13,359 bases of DNA from Cuniculiplasma sp. (GTDB taxonomy: Archaea; Thermoplasmatota; Thermoplasmata; Thermoplasmatales; Thermoplasmataceae): positions 13,131 through 26,489 of the forward strand of contig JAGDXN010000062.1 in the NCBI GenBank assembly GCA_023256455.1, written 5' to 3'. Of the stretch, positions 1-5,787 are shown one piece after another. Every line of letters begins with the position of its first letter. The stretch's first letter is position 1. The position numbers and the translations under genes were made by a program. The notes below the pieces were generated by a model, which was given only the letters and a program-made list of their open reading frames with translations, searched no databases and was not told the DNA's origin.

Positions 1-21
1 AGATGCTCATTATTTCAGTTT

Positions 22-387
22 ATGGAAGGAGAAGAAATAATTGTTGTTTCAACAAACTACATTTCAGGATATAGAATAACAAAGGTTTTTGGAACCATAT
101 GGGGAATAACAGTAAGGAGCAGAGGTATTGGAGGCAATATGATGGCGGGATTGAGGGCACTGAAGGGTGGAGAAATAAAGGAGTATATACAGCTTCTTAA
201 CGATGCGAGGAATACGGCCCTTCAGAGGCTCAAGGAAGAGGCAAAGACCATAGGAGCCAATGCAGTTATTGATGTTAAATTTGATTCCTCCGACTTTGCC
301 CAGATAATGACCGAAATCGTTGCCTACGGCACTGCAGTTGTTGTGGAACCTGTTGGAGAAAAGACAGAACCTGTAAGCCTCTCGTGA
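22..387 (+). CDS. YbjQ/UPF0145 (DUF74) family protein
   Basis: Small cytoplasmic protein of 121 aa of the YbjQ/UPF0145 family. Family members form ring-like oligomers of unknown cellular role and are often loosely called heavy-metal-binding. Visible family features are the N-terminal strand EIIVVSTNYISGYRI (residues 5-19), the GLRALKGGEIKEY stretch with its Gly-Gly (43-55), a helix with AR..AL.RL..EA (62-74), the hallmark GANAVIDVKFD (78-88) and the final strand YGTAVVVEP. The length is close to the usual ~105-115 aa with a short polar tail. ATG at 22 is chosen because the family fold begins just after it, but the frame stays open to base 1, so an upstream start cannot be excluded. No cysteine or histidine metal cluster is visible. 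Its promoter would lie outside the window. No functional link to the tat genes is evident. Confidence 0.88.
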   Translation: MEGEEIIVVSTNYISGYRITKVFGTIWGITVRSRGIGGNMMAGLRALKGGEIKEYIQLLNDARNTALQRLKEEAKTIGANAVIDVKFDSSDFAQIMTEIVAYGTAVVVEPVGEKTEPVSLS

Positions 388-399
388 TCGATTACAGGT
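369..399. repeat. 8-bp perfect inverted repeat across the ybjQ-like stop codon
   Basis: ACCTGTAA at 369-376 pairs with TTACAGGT at 392-399 around a 15-nt loop containing the TGA stop of the upstream gene. It lies 12 nt before the tatA TATA box. It could be an RNA hairpin at the 3' end of the first gene or an operator-like site for tatA. No T-tract follows it, so it is not a typical terminator. A chance repeat is possible. Confidence 0.4.
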
Positions 400-410
400 G
401 AGGTTAAAGT

Positions 411-418
411 TATAAATA
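411..418 (+). promoter_or_regulatory. TATA box of the tatAC promoter (leaderless type)
   Basis: TATAAATA at 411-418, preceded by the purine-rich AGGTTAAAG that could serve as BRE. Its centre is about 25 nt before the A of the tatA ATG at 439, so transcription would start at or within a base or two of the start codon. There is no Shine-Dalgarno sequence between TATA box and ATG. Leaderless transcripts of this kind are common in Thermoplasmatales. Confidence 0.72.
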
Positions 419-438
419 ATACTCTTTGATATACATTT

Positions 439-747
439 ATGATAGATTCATTATGGGAATGGCTTATAGTAGGTGTGGTCATTCTTGTTTTATTCGGCAG
501 CGCCAAGAAAATACCTGATTTTGCCAGAAACCTTGGAAGAGCAACTGGAGAATTCAAAAAGGGACAGGCTGAAATCCAGGAAGAGATAAGAAAGACAATG
601 TCCGGCGAAGGCATAAAGGCAGAAGATTCAAAGGTAACGGACGAACAGACCCTGAACCTTGCAAAAAGCATGGGAATACAGACAGATAACAGAAGCATTG
701 CTGATATAAAGAAGGACCTGGCTGAAAAGCTTAAAAGTGATAACTGA
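439..747 (+). CDS. tatA: Sec-independent (twin-arginine) translocase subunit TatA
   Basis: Pore- or patch-forming subunit of the Tat system, which exports folded, often cofactor-bearing proteins across the cytoplasmic membrane. The 102-aa protein has a short N-terminus, one membrane helix (about 6-19) with the polar Glu7 typical of TatA/E, the hinge F19-G20 followed by KKIPDFARNLG, and an amphipathic helix ending in EFKKG (38-42). A charged region follows, then a compact C-terminal segment (about 72-100, LNLAKSMGIQTDNRS then IKKDLAEKL). This resembles the helix-turn-helix-like tail (..A..LGI.T..K...EL) that I recall from archaeal TatA proteins. ATG at 439 is set by the TATA box 25 nt upstream. 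The stop TGA shares its last base with the tatC start (TGATG), so the pair is probably co-transcribed and translationally coupled. Confidence 0.93.
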   Translation: MIDSLWEWLIVGVVILVLFGSAKKIPDFARNLGRATGEFKKGQAEIQEEIRKTMSGEGIKAEDSKVTDEQTLNLAKSMGIQTDNRSIADIKKDLAEKLKSDN

Positions 748-1574
748 TGGAAGATGGCCCTTTTAAGGTCATTCTGGATAATATAGAAGATTTAAGATTG
801 CTTGTAATCCGATCAGGTATTCCTCTGCTGTTTTTTTTTGTAATTTTTTTAATGTTTGAAGCCAGAGAAATAACAATCTTTGGTCAAAACATTCCCCTCA
901 TATACCCCGATCCCTATGATAACATGGGAGCACAATTTTTAAAAGTTCTCATAAGTCATGTCATAACTGAAAATTTCCAGCTCCTTGCAATCAAGCCAAC
1001 CGATGGGGTTGTGGCAGATTTCTATGCATGCCTTTTCCTTTCCGTTTTAGTAACATCTCCTAACTTTTACTTTCAGCTATCAAGGTTTATAGGTCCTGCA
1101 CTGAAGACAAATGAAAAGGAAATGCTCAGGGTAACCCTCATCCCCGCCCTTGCCCTTTTTTTAATAGGGGCGTTCATAGGAATATATTTTGTTGCCCCTC
1201 TGGTTTTCAAGATACTTTACCAGTTTGATATAGGTGTTGGTGCCCAGCCCACAATGAGTATAACAAGCTTTGTTTCCTTTTTCCTCATATATGTGATTGC
1301 CTTCGGCCTGTCCTTTGAAACTCCTGTGATTATGGTCGGCCTGACATCCATGGGAGTTGTAAACGCAAAGTACTGGCAGGACAACTGGAGATATGCCGTT
1401 GTGGCAGCACTCATATTTGGTGTTATATTTTCTCCCGGAGTTACGGGAGTTACAATGATGCTCCTTGCCATACCCATCATAATACTGTATTTCGTTGGTA
1501 TATCCGCATCCAGGAGAGTGCAGAAAAAGAAAGATTTAAGAGATGCCCTTGAGAGAAAAGATTCAAAGATTTGA
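747..1574 (+). CDS. tatC: Sec-independent (twin-arginine) translocase subunit TatC
   Basis: Polytopic membrane receptor that binds the twin-arginine signal peptide and recruits TatA. At 275 aa with about six membrane helices it matches TatC. The N-terminal NIEDLR (12-17) corresponds to the H-L-x-E-L-R signal-recognition motif. TM1 spans about 24-38, followed by a long external loop (to about 85). PALKTNEKEM (117-126) carries the conserved loop glutamate E123, equivalent to E. coli E103. FGLSFETPV (186-194) carries E191, equivalent to E. coli E170. SPGVTGVTMMLLAIP (229-243) is the TM5/TM6 region. Two departures from bacterial TatC are visible: the usual S/T-P-P-D is SPGV, and the TM6 motif that normally reads LY/F-E has Phe at 249 instead of Glu. 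The 3' end overlaps the convergent crotonase-like gene by 12 nt. T-rich tracts at 831-850 lie inside the gene. Confidence 0.94.
   Translation: MEDGPFKVILDNIEDLRLLVIRSGIPLLFFFVIFLMFEAREITIFGQNIPLIYPDPYDNMGAQFLKVLISHVITENFQLLAIKPTDGVVADFYACLFLSVLVTSPNFYFQLSRFIGPALKTNEKEMLRVTLIPALALFLIGAFIGIYFVAPLVFKILYQFDIGVGAQPTMSITSFVSFFLIYVIAFGLSFETPVIMVGLTSMGVVNAKYWQDNWRYAVVAALIFGVIFSPGVTGVTMMLLAIPIIILYFVGISASRRVQKKKDLRDALERKDSKI
831..850 (+). other. T9 + T7 tract inside tatC (possible archaeal terminator-like element)
   Basis: Nine consecutive T at 831-839 and seven at 844-850 on the coding strand, separated by GTAA. They encode the phenylalanine-rich part of TatC TM1. Archaeal RNA polymerase terminates at T-rich coding-strand tracts without a hairpin, so this could cause partial termination. 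It may equally reflect only the hydrophobic protein sequence. Confidence 0.35.
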
Positions 1575-2273
1575 TTTTCTGTAGGATTCAAGGGCTTTTA
1601 AATTTATCTTTGATGTGTCCATGTGCTGTATATACTTTAAATGATTCCTTATTCTTGCCAGATCGATGGAATCCCATTCCTTTCCAGTGATAAATGTTGG
1701 GTTGTTGAGTTTATTCATCACACCAATGGCATCCTCATAACTTCCCTTTGCTGTGATTATATTTGATTCCAATCCCTCATCTGCATGCATAATTGTTCCA
1801 GACAGGATCCTTGCAAAGAGCCTTTCACCCAGAATTTCCCTGAATGTAAATGGATCCAGAAAAATTGGTGGAAGGCCAAAGGATGCGTCGGGATAGGCAA
1901 TATCGCATGTATCTGAGCATACAAAGGCATCGCAGATAAGGGCCAGTTCCAGTGCAGCTCCCCATACATGGCCCTTTCCATACAACAGGACCGGTGCGTT
2001 GTGATTTCTTATGAGCTGCATGACTGCAGTGCCAAGAGAGACAAAATTTTGAACAAATTCATTATCCCTCACAAGCTTGCAGGAACAATCGTAGCCCTGG
2101 GAGAAATAATCTCCGTCAGAACTTATGATTACGGGTATTCCTGATCCGGAAATTTCTGAAAATTTTTGAAGCATCAATTGCAGGATTTCAATGTCTATGG
2201 AAAATTCCGGAGGATTGTGAAGAACAATGCTGTAATGGCCATCCTCCAGATTGAAATGTAATTTCTCTTTCAG
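1563..2273 (-). CDS. Crotonase-fold (enoyl-CoA hydratase/isomerase family) protein, divergent, non-canonical start
   Basis: The translation matches the crotonase superfamily, whose members hydrate, isomerise or cleave CoA thioesters. With a CTG start at 2273 it is 236 aa. The first strand is HYSIVLHNPPEFSID (13-27). SSDGDYFSQGYD (51-62) is the first oxyanion-hole motif. GKGHVWGAALELALICD (99-115) replaces the usual GGG-x-E; its Glu109 aligns with catalytic Glu144 of rat crotonase. Asp129 in AYPD aligns with the second catalytic Glu164, with the same 20-residue spacing. The substrate cannot be predicted. Start problem: the first standard codons in frame are TTG at 2177 and ATG at 2174, which would remove about 32 residues including strand 1. 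The frame is open back to a stop at 2340-2342. CTG at 2273 overlaps the upstream stop as CTGA, mirroring the ATGA junctions of this operon. ATA at 2291, 9 nt after GAGGAGGT, is an alternative. It is the last gene of the nuo transcript and overlaps tatC by 12 nt tail to tail. Confidence 0.75.
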   Translation of the reverse strand: MKEKLHFNLEDGHYSIVLHNPPEFSIDIEILQLMLQKFSEISGSGIPVIISSDGDYFSQGYDCSCKLVRDNEFVQNFVSLGTAVMQLIRNHNAPVLLYGKGHVWGAALELALICDAFVCSDTCDIAYPDASFGLPPIFLDPFTFREILGERLFARILSGTIMHADEGLESNIITAKGSYEDAIGVMNKLNNPTFITGKEWDSIDLARIRNHLKYIQHMDTSKINLKALESYRKSNL

Positions 2274-2530
2274 TACATCGTCAGGTTGTATCTGCGATCT
2301 ACCTCCTCGTAACTTTTTCTGTCCCTTATTCCCAGAACCTCAGACACGTGTTTCATGACATCCTCATAGGGCGACTTCTGTCCATTCTCAATGAAAGGGT
2401 ATTCCCTTCCTATTATGAGCCGGCCGGCCTTTTCAGAGAAGAAAAACTGTTCACCCACCTTCTTGAGAAGATGGATTTCCTCAGCCATCTTTTCCGGTTC
2501 AGTTATCTTCGAGAGTTCTTCAACATTCAT
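2270..2530 (-). CDS. Small protein of unknown function (86 aa), nuo operon tail
   Basis: Not recognised. The 86-aa acidic, soluble protein has no membrane segment and no cysteine. It has an N-terminal helical part (about 2-28, rich in Glu/Lys), a short strand-like stretch (FFFSEKAGRLIIGREYPFI, about 29-47) and a C-terminal helical part (about 54-80) ending YNLTMY. The reading frame is supported by its tight coupling: ATG at 2530 overlaps the TGA of the 116-aa gene as ATGA, and GTGAT sits 5 nt upstream as a Shine-Dalgarno site. Its stop overlaps the probable start of the crotonase-like gene. The position suggests a role linked either to complex I or to the crotonase-like enzyme, but nothing in the sequence shows which. 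Confidence 0.7.
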   Translation of the reverse strand: MNVEELSKITEPEKMAEEIHLLKKVGEQFFFSEKAGRLIIGREYPFIENGQKSPYEDVMKHVSEVLGIRDRKSYEEVDRRYNLTMY

Positions 2531-2877
2531 AGATCATCACTTCTCTTGCCGTCAAAGGATGGCCATCTTACATTGTACCTGTCAAGGCAGTAGTCAAGTA
2601 TGTATATGAAACTGTTCACAAATGCCTCGTAATCATCCTCACCGTAAATTCTCATTTTCAGCATTTTATCCCGAAGTTCATCTGTGCCCTTCTTCCCCTC
2701 AAGCACCTGCATCATGTCATTAAGTATGGACATATGTTCCCTGAAGATCTCCTTCTTTGTTATGTTGTATGCCCTCTCATATTTCTTCATATTTTTCTGA
2801 ATTAGTTTCGCCGCATCATCGATCTCCCCTGAGAGGATTGCTGATCTGATCACTTCCAGATCATATTGAGGATTCAT
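2527..2877 (-). CDS. Helical protein of unknown function (116 aa) directly after nuoN
   Basis: Not recognised. The 116-aa protein is predicted all-helical and soluble, with helices roughly at 5-17, 19-38, 40-61, 65-76 and 80-100, and a tail with RWPSFDGKRSDDL. It has a single cysteine (Cys97), so it cannot bind an iron-sulfur cluster alone and is not an obvious FpoO equivalent. Methanosarcina fpo operons also carry an extra gene, fpoO, after fpoN. ATG at 2877 overlaps the nuoN stop as ATGA, and GGTGAT lies 6 nt upstream, so translation is well supported. The location points to a lineage-specific complex I accessory or assembly protein, but this is inference from context only. Confidence 0.72.
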   Translation of the reverse strand: MNPQYDLEVIRSAILSGEIDDAAKLIQKNMKKYERAYNITKKEIFREHMSILNDMMQVLEGKKGTDELRDKMLKMRIYGEDDYEAFVNSFIYILDYCLDRYNVRWPSFDGKRSDDL

Positions 2878-4301
2878 CTACCCATCACCCCCAGTCCGTA
2901 AACTATGGAACTTAACTGTGGATAATAAAATATCACAAAGGAGAGGCCTATGGTCAGTATGGCTGCAAGAACAAGTGGAAGCATGACCGGACTGCTGAGA
3001 TTGAACTCATTGCTGTCATTCTTTCTGAACATCACTGTAATTACCCTCAAATAATAGAAGACGGAGATTGCACTGTTAAGTATACCAATCACCGCAAGCC
3101 ACCAGAGGTTCCCGCTGATCAATGAGAGAAACAGGTAGTACTTTGCGAAGAAGCCTGCAGTTGGCGGAATTCCGGCCAATGAGAGCATCAGGATTGAAAG
3201 GGAAACTGCAAAAAGAGGGGATTTTATGCCTATGCCCTCCAGATCATTTACCTCAACCTTATCCTTCCTGACTGCACTCACGGAGAGGAAAGACCCTCCC
3301 TTCATAAATATGTAAACAAGTGAATAGTACATTGCAGCGAATATGGCTACGGTAAAGGCAAAGGTTGAAGATGACCCTGAAACAACAGCTATAACCAGAA
3401 TTAGATACCCTGCCTGGGCTATGCTGGAATAGGCCAGCATTCTCTTAAGGTTATTCTCAGAAAGGGCTGCAAAGTTGCCGTATGTCATGGTTATTATGGA
3501 AACTATGACGAAGAGATAGAATACATCCGTGTAAAAGTGGCTGAAACCCACAAGGAATACCCTTAGAAGGATGAAAAAGGCGAGAACCTTGGTTCCCGAT
3601 GAAAGGTACGCAGATACAGGATTGGATGTACCGTCATAGGCATCCACTGCCCACTGCTGCATGGGTACAAGGGCAAGTTTAAAACCAAAGCCCACAAATA
3701 GCAATATGAGTGCGATCAACATGGGACCTTTTTCTGGAACACCTGAAATAAGGTTGAATGTTCCAGTTGCCATGTAATAGTATGATGAACCCAGAACAAT
3801 GAAGCCTGTTGCAATAATGCCTGTGAAGAAATATTTGGCAGAAGCCTCCAGATTCCTTCTGGTCTTTCCATATGCAGACAGGATATATGTTCCCACACTG
3901 ACGCCCTCAAATGCTATGAATATAAAGATGAGATTCATGCTGAATGCCGCAATTATCATTGCAACATTGACGAACAGGAATGTGGCAAAGAAAACCTCGG
4001 GATTATCTTTGAGCGTTGTGCCCGCAGAAAATGCAACATAAAGTGAAGAAACGATCATAATCAGTGCAAAATAAAGGCCAAAATTGCTTATGAGAAATGC
4101 CCCGCCGTAGTATGAAACATAGGATGAGTCGAATCTGATAAGAAGAACCATTGATATCAGGAGGGCAATAATGGAGATTGAAGTGTATATCTTCCAGTTA
4201 TGGGTCCTTTTTCCCATCAGAAGCATGGCAAATGCAACAATGCCCAGGAATATTTCAGGGTACATTGCTGTGAGCTGTGGATTAATAAATATATTATTCA
4301 T
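2874..4301 (-). CDS. nuoN: Complex I membrane subunit NuoN (Mrp antiporter-like)
   Basis: Antiporter-like proton-pumping subunit of respiratory complex I, 475 aa with about 14 membrane helices (E. coli NuoN is 485 aa). Key charged residues are in place: Glu132 in FIFIAFEGVSVGTY (TM5), Lys208 in GFGFKLALVPMQQW (TM7), Lys238 in SSGTKVLAFF (TM8), Lys334 in IFMKGGSF and Lys387 in GIPPTAGFFAKYY (TM12). These form the chain of protonatable residues in the membrane arm. The PMQQWAVDAYDGTSNPVSAYL region matches the P-F-H-x-W-x-P-D-x-Y-x-G signature, with some substitutions. ATG at 4301 directly abuts the nuoM stop (TAG at 4302-4304). A GGGGG run just upstream may serve ribosome binding. Its own stop overlaps the next gene as ATGA. 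Confidence 0.95.
   Translation of the reverse strand: MNNIFINPQLTAMYPEIFLGIVAFAMLLMGKRTHNWKIYTSISIIALLISMVLLIRFDSSYVSYYGGAFLISNFGLYFALIMIVSSLYVAFSAGTTLKDNPEVFFATFLFVNVAMIIAAFSMNLIFIFIAFEGVSVGTYILSAYGKTRRNLEASAKYFFTGIIATGFIVLGSSYYYMATGTFNLISGVPEKGPMLIALILLFVGFGFKLALVPMQQWAVDAYDGTSNPVSAYLSSGTKVLAFFILLRVFLVGFSHFYTDVFYLFVIVSIITMTYGNFAALSENNLKRMLAYSSIAQAGYLILVIAVVSGSSSTFAFTVAIFAAMYYSLVYIFMKGGSFLSVSAVRKDKVEVNDLEGIGIKSPLFAVSLSILMLSLAGIPPTAGFFAKYYLFLSLISGNLWWLAVIGILNSAISVFYYLRVITVMFRKNDSNEFNLSSPVMLPLVLAAILTIGLSFVIFYYPQLSSIVYGLGVMGR
2884..2889 (-). promoter_or_regulatory. Shine-Dalgarno site of the 116-aa gene
   Basis: GGTGAT on the minus strand, inside the 3' end of nuoN and 6 nt before the ATG at 2877. 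It matches the archaeal anti-SD consensus (GGUGAU) fully and supports this small unknown gene as translated. Confidence 0.6.
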
Positions 4302-5786
4302 CTAAAAAACCCCCTTGACATAAACAAGTATCATATGATAAAACAGGGACGGATATATTCCCAGAATCAGAATAATGATAAAGAGGAACGAAAGCACTGC
4401 GATTTCCATCCCTGTACCATCCTTAAGCTTTCCCAGATTTTCATTGTACGGCCCATTGAGAGATTTTTGGACAGTCCATACATGATAGGATGCGGTTATG
4501 ATCATTCCAAAGATTATGAAAAATATTATGTAACCTATTACCTGGTATGATGCAAGCACGATGGATGCCTCTGCGATAAATCCTGCCAGACCGGGGAGAC
4601 CCAGTGAGGCCATAATTCCTGCAAGGAAGAATGTTGAGATTATGGGCATTTCCCTGAAAAGTCCGGAAAGTGTAAGGTTGGACTGGCTTCCTGAGGTGTT
4701 CCTTATTATGTACAGGGATGAGAAAACCAAACCCATTATGAGACCGTGGGCAAGTATCTGGAAGATACCTCCTGAAACTGCAAGATAGGCAATATATCCT
4801 GTGGACAGGATGCCTATACCCAGCGATATGCTTATGAAACCCATTGATGCAGCACTGGCATAGGCCATCATCCTCTTCATGTCTGTCTGGAACATTGCCA
4901 CGAGGGCAAAGTATACAAGGCTGAATATACCCAATATGATTATTGCCCACGCTATGCCGCTTCCTATGACAGGTGCAATGGGAAGAAGGACAGCGAAGAA
5001 CCCGTAGCCTCCCATGAGTGAAATGGCACCGGCCAGAACTATGGATACGGGATAGGGGGCAGATGTATATGCATCAGGCAGCCATGAGTGAAGAGGAAAT
5101 GATGGCATCTTTACAAGGAATGAAAAGAAGAAGCCGAAAAGCAGGAAGTCTGTCCAGAAGGGCTGGGGTCCAGATATGTATTTTATTATGAAGGAACTGT
5201 CAAGAAGTTTTGACATATTCAGTGTGAAAACATGGTTTGCCGTTCCATAAAAGGAGAATAGGGTAAGTATGGAAAGAAGAAGGAAAACAGAACCTATCTG
5301 TGTATATACAAAGAATTTTAATGCTGCCTTTTCCTTTCCTGCGCCACCATAAATGCTTATGAGCATGAACACAGGTATGATTATGGCCTCCCAGAATACA
5401 TAGAAGAACAGGAAGTTTCTCGATATGAGGAGTCCATAAAGCCCAAGCTCAGTTGTGAGCATCAAACCATAGAAACTTCTGTCGAATTTTTCCCTTCCGG
5501 ATACAAATATGGCAATGAACATAATCACTGCTGAGAGAAACAGAAGTGCCATGGAAAGTGCGCTTACTCCCACAGTAAATGATATGCCTATGGATGTGTC
5601 TATGGCGTAGGAATAGGAAGACACAAAGCCTCCATTATAACCTGTGAACCTCAGAATTCCATAAACCATTGTAAGTATTAGAATGAGCAGGGATTCGAGT
5701 GTCGCAATCTTCCATGAACTTTCCTTAATTGCAAATGAAAGGATTGCAAAAAGGAGCAGTAGCAGAAATATGGCAATTATAAACAT
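4302..5786 (-). CDS. nuoM: Complex I membrane subunit NuoM (Mrp antiporter-like)
   Basis: Antiporter-like proton-pumping subunit of complex I, 494 aa with about 14 membrane helices (E. coli 509 aa). Glu133 in FFYVFWEAIIIPVF corresponds to E. coli E144. Lys226 in FLVKMPSFPLHSWLPDAYTSAP corresponds to K234. A conserved glutamate is kept in GLPGLAGFIAEAS (TM12, E. coli E407). An unusual point is TM8, where the family reads LAG-x-x-x-K-x-G-x-Y-G. Here it is LAGAISLMGGYG, with Leu257 in place of the central lysine (E. coli K265). The ATG at 5786 follows the nuoL stop by one base and has a strong GGAGGT site 7 nt upstream. Confidence 0.95.
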   Translation of the reverse strand: MFIIAIFLLLLLFAILSFAIKESSWKIATLESLLILILTMVYGILRFTGYNGGFVSSYSYAIDTSIGISFTVGVSALSMALLFLSAVIMFIAIFVSGREKFDRSFYGLMLTTELGLYGLLISRNFLFFYVFWEAIIIPVFMLISIYGGAGKEKAALKFFVYTQIGSVFLLLSILTLFSFYGTANHVFTLNMSKLLDSSFIIKYISGPQPFWTDFLLFGFFFSFLVKMPSFPLHSWLPDAYTSAPYPVSIVLAGAISLMGGYGFFAVLLPIAPVIGSGIAWAIIILGIFSLVYFALVAMFQTDMKRMMAYASAASMGFISISLGIGILSTGYIAYLAVSGGIFQILAHGLIMGLVFSSLYIIRNTSGSQSNLTLSGLFREMPIISTFFLAGIMASLGLPGLAGFIAEASIVLASYQVIGYIIFFIIFGMIITASYHVWTVQKSLNGPYNENLGKLKDGTGMEIAVLSFLFIIILILGIYPSLFYHMILVYVKGVF

Positions 5787-5787
5787 T

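Noticed and set aside
324..698. 124-codon open frame on the minus strand opposite tatA
   Set aside because: Covers tatA and its promoter in antisense; no recognisable protein.
2270..2342. Fusion of the 86-aa protein to the crotonase-like protein by -1 frameshifting
   Set aside because: No slippery heptamer or clear stimulatory structure seen near the 86-aa stop. Non-canonical initiation with a CTGA overlap is simpler. Kept only as an alternative.
4441..4950. 169-codon open frame on the minus strand
   Set aside because: It lies wholly inside nuoM in another frame, has Cys/His/Pro-rich low-complexity composition and no family resemblance, so it is a shadow of nuoM.
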